Positions 8,824-17,642 of a stretch of DNA of 64,000 nt are shown in pieces (position 1 is the stretch's first letter; each line of letters opens with the position of its first letter). The stretch comes from Isotricha intestinalis (taxonomy: Eukaryota > Ciliophora > Litostomatea > Vestibuliferida > Isotrichidae). The notes beneath the pieces are model-generated. The model saw nothing but the letters and a program-made list of their open reading frames with translations, had not been told where the DNA came from and ran no database searches. The translations under genes were made by a program, and so were the position numbers. The DNA lies in NCBI GenBank assembly GCA_023807065.1, contig JAJJLU010000337.1, positions 1-64,000 on the forward strand, read 5' to 3'.

Positions 8824-10869
8824 ATGTTATCTGAGCAAACAAAAGAATTAGTTTCTAGATTTTTTGCAATTTTAGGAGAAGGAGAAGATAATGTAGAACA
8901 ATTACGACGAAAATTAAATAGTTATGAAGACTTTGACCCTTATAGATTATTTAATAGATTAGATCAATTTAGAAAAAATTTCATAAATGAATACACGTTA
9001 ATAAATTTTGCTCAATTAAATCAAATAGAAGCTACAATAAATCAAGGAAAATATGTTATTTTATTTTATGATACTAATGGTGATCATACTTTAAATTATA
9101 ATGAATTTCTAGGATTAGTTATTGGAAAAGGATTTTATGAAAAAAGAGATATGGAAAATATAAATGAAAATAATTCAAATTATATGTCATATGAAACTGA
9201 AAAAGTATTTTGTGAATTATTAAAAGCCTCATTTGATTTAGTAAATGCATTAGACTCTGTTTTAGCTGATATAAAATCATATGGTGATTTTTCAGTTTCA
9301 GAATTATTATTTCAAATTACTAATAATGGAATAATTAATATGAATAATTTAAAAAATTTTTTACAAACTTATAATAAAAATTTAAATGAAGAACAAATTG
9401 AAGGGTTATGTAGAAGACTTGATTTAAAAAAAAATGGTAGAATTGATATGAGTGATTTAGAAAGAATTTTTTATTTTCCTTATTCATCTCCTCCTTCAAA
9501 TGCAGCTTCTTTATCAAATAGTTTTCAAAATAACAGAAAACAAGTAAATGATGAAAATAATGAAATTGAAGAAAAAAATAAATTAAAATATAATCAAAAA
9601 ATAGAGTCAGAATTGAATCAAAATAATAATTTATCAAATCCTAATTTAAAAAACCAAAATATTAATGTTCAAAAAGGAAAAAACAATCCTCAAAAAATAC
9701 AAATGGATAATAAAAAAAATATTCAAATTGATATACCAAATTTGAATCCTTTTAATCAAAATTCAAATTTAAATTCATCAAATTTTAATAGAAGCAACAA
9801 TAATTTTAATATGAGTGGTAGTAATAATTTTAATATGAATAATAATAATTTTAATATGAGTAATAATTTTAATAGAAGTAATAATAATAATAATTTTCAA
9901 AATTCTAATTTTAATATGTCAGGTTCAACTAGATTTGAAACTTCTCCAATGAAACCAATAAATAAAGATATTAAAATGCAAGAAAGAATGAATACAGATT
10001 TTAATAAATATAAAATTGGAAATCCTTTTGAAAATAAAAATAAGATAAAAAATATGAATATTGAGACAGAAGGAAATGATAATTTAAGAGAAAGTAGAAT
10101 ATCAAAAACATTAGCATTAAGATTAAGTCCATTAAGAAATCAACAAAAAATAGATGGTAATTATTTAGATAATTCATTAGGAGATAATAATAATTATGAT
10201 GAAAATCAATTTTCAGAAAGAGACTTTATTTGTTTTTTAAAAGCTTTAATAGATATAGAATGTAATATTGAATGTCAAAAATGTTTAATAACAAGACATC
10301 CAGATTTTAATATTGAAGATATATTTTTAATATTTGAAACTCCAAAAACTCAAAATAATATTTTAACTTTCTCAGATTTAAAAAATGGTTTTAGGAATTT
10401 AAATTTATGTTTCTCAGATGAAGATATAAAACTTTTAATTTCTAGATATGATTTAGATAATAATAATGGAATATGTTATAGTGATTTTTTTGATATGTTG
10501 GTTCCATTTGATAAATGTAGAAGAGATGATATTGAAAGAAGAATTCCAAATGGATTATGTAATAGTACTATTAATGAATTAAGATGTCTTTTTCAATTAT
10601 TATTAAATTCTGAAAAAAATTTAGAAGATATTAGGAAAAGAATTATTCAATTAAAAGGTTTTGATTTACAAGAAATTTATAATAAAGAAGTTGATCAATT
10701 TGGTTATGGACTTGCAAATAATGAAGAAGTTGATACATATTTAAAAAGAAAAGGATTAAAATGTAATCAAAAAGGATATGATTTATTGTTTATTAGACTT
10801 GATAGAAATAGAGATGGAAAAGTTGGATATGATGATTTTTTATTTGAAATTACTCCTAATTCAAAATAA
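8824..10869 (+). CDS. EF-hand calcium-binding protein with Asn-rich linker
   Basis: A 681-residue protein from the ATG at 8824 (MLSEQTKELV). Four EF-hand-like loops are visible: DTNGDHTLNYNE (~82-93), DLKKNGRIDMSD (~199-210), DLDNNNGICYSD (~542-553) and DRNRDGKVGYDD (~660-671). The first and last have all the expected calcium ligands; the second lacks an acidic residue at the third ligand position and its twelfth position is Asp/Leu rather than Glu. Two pairs are separated by a ~230-residue low-complexity linker (residues ~240-470) rich in Asn, Ser, Phe and Met. Calcium-dependent assembly or signalling is the likely role. The layout (N-terminal helical module plus C-terminal EF pairs) recurs in large ciliate and flagellate EF-hand families, but I cannot name an orthologue. 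Confidence 0.88.
   Translation: MLSEQTKELVSRFFAILGEGEDNVEQLRRKLNSYEDFDPYRLFNRLDQFRKNFINEYTLINFAQLNQIEATINQGKYVILFYDTNGDHTLNYNEFLGLVIGKGFYEKRDMENINENNSNYMSYETEKVFCELLKASFDLVNALDSVLADIKSYGDFSVSELLFQITNNGIINMNNLKNFLQTYNKNLNEEQIEGLCRRLDLKKNGRIDMSDLERIFYFPYSSPPSNAASLSNSFQNNRKQVNDENNEIEEKNKLKYNQKIESELNQNNNLSNPNLKNQNINVQKGKNNPQKIQMDNKKNIQIDIPNLNPFNQNSNLNSSNFNRSNNNFNMSGSNNFNMNNNNFNMSNNFNRSNNNNNFQNSNFNMSGSTRFETSPMKPINKDIKMQERMNTDFNKYKIGNPFENKNKIKNMNIETEGNDNLRESRISKTLALRLSPLRNQQKIDGNYLDNSLGDNNNYDENQFSERDFICFLKALIDIECNIECQKCLITRHPDFNIEDIFLIFETPKTQNNILTFSDLKNGFRNLNLCFSDEDIKLLISRYDLDNNNGICYSDFFDMLVPFDKCRRDDIERRIPNGLCNSTINELRCLFQLLLNSEKNLEDIRKRIIQLKGFDLQEIYNKEVDQFGYGLANNEEVDTYLKRKGLKCNQKGYDLLFIRLDRNRDGKVGYDDFLFEITPNSK
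9779..9945 (+). repeat. Imperfect NFNMS/NFNRS-type coding repeat
   Basis: The linker of the EF-hand gene has about eight imperfect copies of a short unit reading S-N-N-F-N-M/R-S, built from aat, ttt and atg codons. Copies differ in spacing, so it looks like replication slippage rather than a structured domain repeat. Confidence 0.6.
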
Positions 10870-11003
10870 TTATATTTAATTATTTTTTTTTTTAAGAAAA
10901 TTTTATTAAGAATGGGAAAATTAATTTTCAATATTTAACAATTAATAATAACAATTTTATAAAATAAAATACTCTATAATAATTTAACACGATTTTATAT
11001 ATT

Positions 11004-12233
11004 TCATATAGCTTTTTTAAGTATAAATTTATTAATTTTATCAAAATCTTTAATCAAATCATCTTTATTATATTTTTGATTTTTATGATTTAATTTATAT
11101 GAATCAAATATATAATTTTTCCAATCTTGGTTAATATCTAAATTATCATTATTACTATTATTAATATTATTTAATTCTTCACTAAATAAAAATTTATCAT
11201 CTATAAAATGATTACCTTTAAAACAATTAGTTATAACCATCATTTTATAAGCTTTTTCATTTATTTTTTTAATAAATTCTGGTAAAATTACACCTGAATT
11301 AATATCACAATCTTTATTTACAAAATCAAATCTAGATTTATCATTAAAAGTAAAAATATCATTAGATATATTTTTTGAATTTGAATTAATATTTTCACTA
11401 GATATACTACTTCTTATACTTAGACTATTAGTATTTGTAGAAATAGAACTTTCTAATTCATTTAATTTTATAAGATTTAATTTTGGTCTTTCTTTATGAG
11501 GAATCTCTTTTTTCTCTTTTATAAATTCTTTTGGTTTTTCTATTATATAATTATTCATTTTTTTTGGTCTTATTCTTTCTTTTCTATTTGGATCATTTTC
11601 AATTACTATTTTACTATCATAAATTAAATCTGGTGAAGGAAACATTGTTTTAATTTTTTTTTCTTTAAATGTCATTAAACTTTTTTTAACTAAAGGATTA
11701 AAAATATCTCCTAATTTCATAGCTAATAATTGCTGATTATAAAAAAGCATTTTATTATAATTTAATTCATTTCTTCTGATAATTTCATTTTCATCAGCTT
11801 TTCTATGTAAATAAACACAATCTTTATTATTACATTGAAGATGTTTTAAATAATATTGGCAATATTTAGTAGTACCAAAGCTGGCTCTAATTAAATGATT
11901 ATCTACAATTGTATCATCAAGAGATAAAATTGCAATAGAAGCTTCACTTGATTTACTATAAGTTATATATGCACAATAACTTGGACCATATTTCCCATTT
12001 TTATGATACCCATTTTTTTTATTTATTACTATTTTTAATATTTTACCATATTGACCTAAATATTCAAATTTACTTAATAAATCTCTATCTGCTATTGATT
12101 CACTTAAGCCTATTATATATACTAAATTTTTTGCCATTATTCTATAATCTTTTTCTTCTTTTGATTCAGATGGAGATCTGTTTTTCTTCTTTGATTTTTT
12201 ATTTTCTTGAGAATATCTTACTGCTCTTGACAT
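11004..12233 (-). CDS. NOT4/CNOT4-like RRM-CCCH protein lacking the RING finger
   Basis: A 409-residue protein from the ATG at 12233, ending in TGA. Residues ~35-125 match the RRM of the CCR4-NOT subunit NOT4: AKNLVYIIGLSESIADRDLL, FEYLGQYGKILKIVINKK, then YGPSYCAYITY and DNHLIRASFGTTKYC. A CCCH zinc finger follows directly (C-x8-C-x5-C-x3-H in KYCQYYLKHLQCNNKDCVYLH), as in NOT4. NOT4 proteins begin with a C4C4 RING that makes them E3 ubiquitin ligases in mRNA decay and translation quality control. Here the N-terminus is only a basic, Ser-rich 30 residues, and the frame upstream of the ATG closes with a stop at about 60 bp without any Cys pattern. The C-terminal half is charged and probably disordered. 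Either this is a RING-less paralogue, or an upstream exon encodes the RING. Confidence 0.85.
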   Translation of the reverse strand: MSRAVRYSQENKKSKKKNRSPSESKEEKDYRIMAKNLVYIIGLSESIADRDLLSKFEYLGQYGKILKIVINKKNGYHKNGKYGPSYCAYITYSKSSEASIAILSLDDTIVDNHLIRASFGTTKYCQYYLKHLQCNNKDCVYLHRKADENEIIRRNELNYNKMLFYNQQLLAMKLGDIFNPLVKKSLMTFKEKKIKTMFPSPDLIYDSKIVIENDPNRKERIRPKKMNNYIIEKPKEFIKEKKEIPHKERPKLNLIKLNELESSISTNTNSLSIRSSISSENINSNSKNISNDIFTFNDKSRFDFVNKDCDINSGVILPEFIKKINEKAYKMMVITNCFKGNHFIDDKFLFSEELNNINNSNNDNLDINQDWKNYIFDSYKLNHKNQKYNKDDLIKDFDKINKFILKKAI

Positions 12234-12702
12234 ACTGTTATTTTGATTATATTTTTTTAATAGATTATTTTTTATTTGGATTATTTGAAATTAATTTAAA
12301 TTTAAATACTTAAATTAAAAAGGGGATATGTCTCTTTCAAATATTTTTCAAATATTGAAAGAGATTCTTGTTATGATTATTGGATTTTGTTAGATTTTCA
12401 CAAATATTTTTATTAAGATATATTTTCATGAATAAAATTAAAGTATTAGATAAATAAAATACCCACTTTTTTTATAAATTAGATTATAAATATTATTTAT
12501 TATTTTTTCATTCTATTTCAAAAATAAATTTGTTTCAAAGAAATAAATTTGATATTAACAATTTTAGAGATTATAAAATATTCAATTTTATATTTAAAAC
12601 TACATATTTCTTTGATTTATTATTATAATTCATAAATAATAAAAATTAAATTATATAAATTATATATTTATATATTTTAATAATAAAATAATAAAAATAT
12701 AT
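12234..12702. other. 469-bp intergenic gap with one hairpin
   Basis: The gap lies upstream of the NOT4-like gene and downstream of SF3A3, both minus strand. No coding remnant or RING-encoding exon (no clustered Cys codons) is visible. The only structured element is the inverted repeat at 12331-12364. Confidence 0.55.
12331..12364. repeat. Short inverted repeat (hairpin)
   Basis: The arms TCTCTTTCAA (12331-12340) and TTGAAAGAGA (12355-12364) are perfect reverse complements over 10 bp, and the stem extends 4 bp further with a one-base bulge. It lies about 100 bp upstream of the NOT4-like start codon. It could act as a transcription terminator, a protein-binding palindrome or nothing; its A/T context makes chance pairing fairly likely. 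Confidence 0.45.
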
Positions 12703-14286
12703 TTAATCTTGATTTTCCATTTGCCTTTTCATTAACATAGTTCTATTAACTAAATTTCCATTTTCATCTTCAAATTCTTCTTCATATTCTGGTTTAAATT
12801 CTTCTTTCTTTTGATCTTCAAGTAATTTGTTTTGTAATCTCAATGCATCTTCTATAGTAGTGACTTCTTTAAATTGTAGAGTATTAGGTAATTTTAAACT
12901 TTTCATTCCAGCAGCATGTCTCCATTCTTGAAAATGATGTTCAAAAGATCTTCTTCCCCAATAAGAAGCTCCTCCACAAATTTCACATTTATATTCAACT
13001 CCCAAACCATGAATTTTATATAACCAATATGGAATTGGTTTTCCATCCCATCCTATTGGAATATTCTTTGGATTATATATTTTTTTTGTATCAGTTTCAT
13101 TTATTTCTAATTTCTTTATTTCATTTTCATTTATTATATCTGCTTCTAATTCTATATAATTCATTGTCTGCTTTTTTCTTATTTGATTCTTTGTATTTTG
13201 AACTATATCATTTAATAAATCTTTATATTTTGATATTTGAAATTCATAATAAGAAATTGAACGAAGATTTTCATATTTTAATGTTTGATTGTTTGATGAT
13301 TCTTTTTGATTTTTTTCTTTCTTTAAATGCTTTTTACTTTTTAAATGATATTGATATACTGTATTTTTAGAAAATGATTTTTGACAAACATCACAAAAAA
13401 ATATTTCTTCTGTTTGTTTTTCTGTTTCTTGTAAATTAATATCATTTTCATTATTTGAATCATTATTTAAATTATTATCTTTTGTTTTTTCATTTTCTTC
13501 TTCTTCTTTTTTTAATCCTTCCCATCCTGGTATTTCTCTATTTTCCCAATCTTTATCAAATTGTAAATCAATAATATCTTGAATTTCATTAATATTTGCT
13601 AATGGTTGAATTTTAATGAAAAATTCTTTTAAATATTTACAACAATTTTTTATATAATCTTGATAATCATTTTGAAGTTTAATTTTAATTGGAATTTTTT
13701 CAAAATCTCCAAAAGAATTTATATAACTTAAATAGTCAATATCTTTTTCATTATTCATTTGATAAATTCCTTTAATATTAATAAACTGTTGATATAATGT
13801 ATACATATCAAGACAATTTCCTTTATTTTCATCAACAGAAAAATTGGATTTACTGTTAACTTCATCTAAATATTTATTAAATATTTTATCTCCTGTTATA
13901 TTTTCATTAACATCATTTCCTGTTATTTGTCTTTTATTAGTTTGTTTAATTTCTTTTAATTTTTCATAAAAATTAATCCAAACATCAACTTTCTTTTTAT
14001 TTGCATTATTTTTTTTTAATAAACATAAGGAAGAATCTAAATAATGTTTTTTACCCAATAAAACTAAATTTTCTTCTTTAAATAAACCTGAATTATCTTC
14101 ATAATATGTAATTAATTCTTTTGATAAATTTTGAATTCTATCAATACATTTTTTAATAATCATTTCAGCAAAAACTCTTTCTTTAGGATTTTTTTCTTTA
14201 TAAGAAATTCCTTTAGAAAGAGCTTTTTCTAATTGTTCAATTTCTTCATGTTTACTTCTAATAATCTCTAATAGAGTATTTGACAT
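12703..14286 (-). CDS. SF3A3: Splicing factor 3A subunit 3 (SF3a60/Prp9)
   Basis: A 527-residue protein of the SF3a complex, which with SF3b helps the U2 snRNP bind the intron branch site. The N-terminal helical region begins SNTLLEIIRSKHEEIEQLEK, as expected for SF3a60. A C2H2 finger (FFCDVCQKSFSKNTVYQYHL, with the second His after KSKK) lies at ~297-319. The C-terminus carries the diagnostic block IPYWLYKIHGLGVEYKCEIC, then GGASYWGRRSFEHHFQEWRH and DALRLQNKLL. The start at 14286 (MSNTLLEI) is preferred over an in-frame ATG at 14334, which would add a purely hydrophobic, leader-like MNFLKIIFYLN. The length is close to that of animal and yeast homologues. Its presence fits the short introns found in this window. 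Confidence 0.95.
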   Translation of the reverse strand: MSNTLLEIIRSKHEEIEQLEKALSKGISYKEKNPKERVFAEMIIKKCIDRIQNLSKELITYYEDNSGLFKEENLVLLGKKHYLDSSLCLLKKNNANKKKVDVWINFYEKLKEIKQTNKRQITGNDVNENITGDKIFNKYLDEVNSKSNFSVDENKGNCLDMYTLYQQFINIKGIYQMNNEKDIDYLSYINSFGDFEKIPIKIKLQNDYQDYIKNCCKYLKEFFIKIQPLANINEIQDIIDLQFDKDWENREIPGWEGLKKEEEENEKTKDNNLNNDSNNENDINLQETEKQTEEIFFCDVCQKSFSKNTVYQYHLKSKKHLKKEKNQKESSNNQTLKYENLRSISYYEFQISKYKDLLNDIVQNTKNQIRKKQTMNYIELEADIINENEIKKLEINETDTKKIYNPKNIPIGWDGKPIPYWLYKIHGLGVEYKCEICGGASYWGRRSFEHHFQEWRHAAGMKSLKLPNTLQFKEVTTIEDALRLQNKLLEDQKKEEFKPEYEEEFEDENGNLVNRTMLMKRQMENQD

Positions 14287-14372
14287 AATAATGATAATAA
14301 TATTTAAATAAAATATTATTTTTAAAAAATTCATAATTCTAAAAAATAAATTGGCTTAAAATTATTTAAAAG
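14287..14372. promoter_or_regulatory. 86-bp divergent start region (SF3A3 / PKG)
   Basis: These 86 A/T-rich bases separate the SF3A3 and PKG start codons, which point in opposite directions. If the upstream SF3A3 ATG at 14334 were used, only 38 bp would remain. No element is recognisable. Confidence 0.35.
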
Positions 14373-17311
14373 ATGGGAAACAATAATTCTATCCATGAGA
14401 TAAATTTAGATAATGCAGTTAATTATAGAAACATATTACCAAAAGGAAAAATAAATAGAATAAGTAAAATGTATGAGATAATGAAAGGTCATTTTGGAAT
14501 GTCTAATAGAAATAGTAATGAGAGAAATCGTGGTAATTCAACAAGAATATTAAAACAGAATTTAACCAAATTTTCAGATATGTTATTAAGAACAAATTCA
14601 AAAAGACCAAAAGTAGAAAATTCAGGACAAGAAAAAGAAGTTTATACAATAATAAAAATGCATAATAAAGAAAGAAATGATGAAAACTTAATAAACGACT
14701 GTTTAATGTCTCATTTTTTTATGCAATATTTAAATGAACAAGCAAGAAATGCAATAATAGAAGAAATGTCATTAATTCAAGTAGATAAAAATAATTATAT
14801 ATTTAAACAAGGAGCAATTGGAAATTATTTTTATATTTTAAAAAGTGGAACAGCACATTTAATAATAGATAATAAATTAATAAAAGTATTAAGAATTGGA
14901 GAAAGTTTTGGAGAATTAGCTTTATTACATGATGCTCCTCGTTCAGGAAGTATTAAAGCAATTTCAGATTGTTTACTTTATATATTAGAAAGAAAAAATT
15001 TTAGAAAAATAGTTGAACATATAACAAAAATTAATTATGAAGAAAATTTAAAATTTTTAGAATCAGTAAGTATTCTTTCTCATTTGGAACAATATCAAAA
15101 AACTATATTATCAAATAATTTAGTTAAAGAAGAATTTGAAGAAGGAAGAAGAATAGTTACAAAAGGAGAATTTTCAAGTTGTTTATATATTATTAAAAGT
15201 GGTTTAGTAGATTGTATAGATGATAATGGAGTTATAATAAGAACTTTAAAAGAAGGAGATAATTTTGGAGAAAGAAGTATATTAAGTGATACTAAAAGAA
15301 CTTTAGATGTTGTTGCTAAAACTGATTGTGTTTGTTATTCTATTTCTATTGCTACTTTAAAAAGTATGTTAGGTGAAAAATATAGAAGTTTTTTATATTT
15401 AAATTTCATGAAAAGTGCTTTTAAAAAATCAAAATTATTAAATCAATTAAATACTTATTTTGTAGAAGAAGTTTTTCAATTTTTTGAAGCCGTTAATTTA
15501 GGTTATGATAATGTTGCTTTTCCTATTAAACATAATAAATCATCAAATATAGTAATAATCATAGATGGAAATTTAATAAATGTAAGAATAATTTTATATA
15601 AAATTGTTTATTTAAATAATTGAAATAGTCTAAAACAAAAGAAATAATGTATAGTAGAGGGGATATACTTTTTGAAAAAGATTTAATAAATTTATCAAAA
15701 GAAAAATTAACATATGCACTTTATCCTGCTCCTGATGCTTTATTTATGGAAGCTGATACAAGTTCAGTTTTACATTATCTTCAATGTATGAATTTTAATG
15801 AAGTCCTTATCAAAAGCGAAGTTATTGATTCTTTAGCATCAATTAGTTTTTTTAAAAATTTATCTCCAAATAAATTAGCAAGTATTTCTACTATGATAAG
15901 ACTTCAAAAATTTAAATCTGGACAAAAAATTGTTGTAGAAGGAAACAAAACAAATAAATTTTTTATTATAAGAGTTGGGGAAGTTGATGCTTTTTCAGAA
16001 GGAAAATGTATTAAAATATTAAATCCAAAGGATTATTTTGGTGAAAGAAGTTTATTAATTGATGATATAAGTTCATTTACTTATATATCAAAAAGTTATT
16101 CTGAATTATATTATTTAAATAAAGATGATTTTTTAAAAGTTGTGGAGAAAAATATGAAAAAATTTTTATTAGATAGATTAAAATTACAAGATAATGAAAT
16201 TGAATTAGAAGATTTATATTATATAAAAGAATTAGGAGTGGGAAATTATGGTCATGTTTCATTAGTATATTGTAAAAAAAATTCATTATTTTATGCAATA
16301 AAAGCAATAGATAAAAAGCAAATATTATTTGATAACATAGAAAATAATTTAGAATTAGAAAAGAATATATTATCAAATTTAGATCATCCTCTCATAGTCA
16401 AATTAATCAAATTTTTAAAAGATAAAAAAAACATATATTTATTAATGGAATATTTACCAGGATTAGAATTATTTGATGTAATAAGAGATATTGGTTTATT
16501 AAGTAAAAATGAAGCAATTTTTTATGGAGCATCGATGTTACTTTCAATTAATTATTTACATGAAAGAAAACTAATATATCGTGATTTAAAGCCAGAAAAT
16601 ATAATAGTAATTGAAAATGGATATATAAAATTAATAGATTTTGGAACTGCAAAAAAAATAGAAGATAGAACTTCAACAATAATAGGAACTCCACATTATA
16701 TGGCACCAGAAGTTATTTTAGGAGAAGGTTATTCTTTTCAAATTGATTTTTGGTCTATTGCTATTTGTATTTATGAATTTATTTGTGGAGAAGTTCCTTT
16801 TGGAGAAACAGCAGATGATCCTATGAAAGTTTATGTTTCCATTATTAAAGATAAATTATCTTTTCCTCAATTTGTTATTGATCATGAATTTAAATTATTA
16901 ATTAAACAAATGCTTGAAAAAAATCCTATGAAAAGATTAGCCAAATATGAAGTTATTATAAAACATTTATGGTTTAATGGCTTTAATTGGGATGAATTAA
17001 GTTCTTTAAATATGAATCCACCTTATTTTCCTAAAATTGATTCTTTACCAAAAATAACTGAAGCTGATATCGAAAAATGTGATATTGAAGCCAAAAAAAA
17101 TAAAAATGAAATTAATACTTTTATGACTACTGTTGATAAAAATGAAAAAAATAATTCTTCTCCCAGAAAAATGAAAACTTCTAAAAATAATAATATAAAT
17201 ATTATGAAATATACAAATTATATAAATACCAAAGTATGGACTTCAGAAAAAGATATAAAATTTACAGAAGAAGAACTTGAAAAATATAATTTATGGTTTG
17301 ACAATTTTTAA
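14373..17311 (+). CDS. cGMP-dependent-type protein kinase (PKG) with four CNB modules, two exons
   Basis: CDS join 14373-15581, 15629-17311: 963 residues. It starts MGNNNS, a good N-myristoylation signal, so membrane attachment is likely. CNB1 has the phosphate-binding cassette FGELALLHDAPRSGSI (~179-194) and CNB2 has FGERSILSDTKRTLDV (~298-313), both with the ligand Arg. A degenerate third CNB spans the intron. CNB4 has FGERSLLIDDISSFTY (~540-555), in which the Arg is missing. Thr follows the Arg in CNB2, as in cGMP-binding sites. The kinase domain (~595-850) is complete: GVGNYGHV, AIKAIDKK, YRDLKPEN, DFGTA, RTSTIIGTPHYMAPEV, and an AGC-type tail ending WFDNF. The order of CNBs then kinase is the apicomplexan/ciliate PKG design. 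The first exon alone would end in a truncated, kinase-less protein. Confidence 0.92.
15582..15628 (+). other. Predicted 47-bp spliceosomal intron in PKG
   Basis: It begins GTAAGAATA and ends TTGAAATAG, and contains in-frame stops. Removal joins codon-aligned exons (phase 0), giving GNLIN|SKTKEIMYSRGDILFE across the junction, inside the degenerate third CNB module. Confidence 0.9.
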
Positions 17312-17642
17312 ATAACTTTTTCCACACAAAAATAATAAATATTATAAATAAAATTAATAAAAAATGTAAAAAAAACTTTTTAAAATTAATAGGATAAAGT
17401 GAAGATAAATAAAATTAAGTAATAAAAAATAGGATAAGAAAGAAAAAGAGAAAGAGAAAGTAAAGAAGGCATGTTTAGATCTAGAAATGCCAGAATGGAG
17501 AAAAATATATAGAATAGAATTAAAGATTACCAATAGATTTTAAAAATAGAAAAACAAGTTAAAAAAAGAAATGAATTCAATAAGACTCAAATTTAGTAAC
17601 TAAAATATATATATTATATTATATTAAAAAATAAAATAAAAA
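17312..17642. other. 331-bp gap with purine-rich, coding-like remnant
   Basis: The gap lies between convergent PKG and RING-protein genes. Around 17440-17600 the plus strand is purine-rich and less AT-biased. It reads KEGMFRSRNARMEKN in one frame, with TAG codons interrupting it further on. No homologous family is recognised. It may be a decayed gene fragment or a non-coding RNA. Confidence 0.35.
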
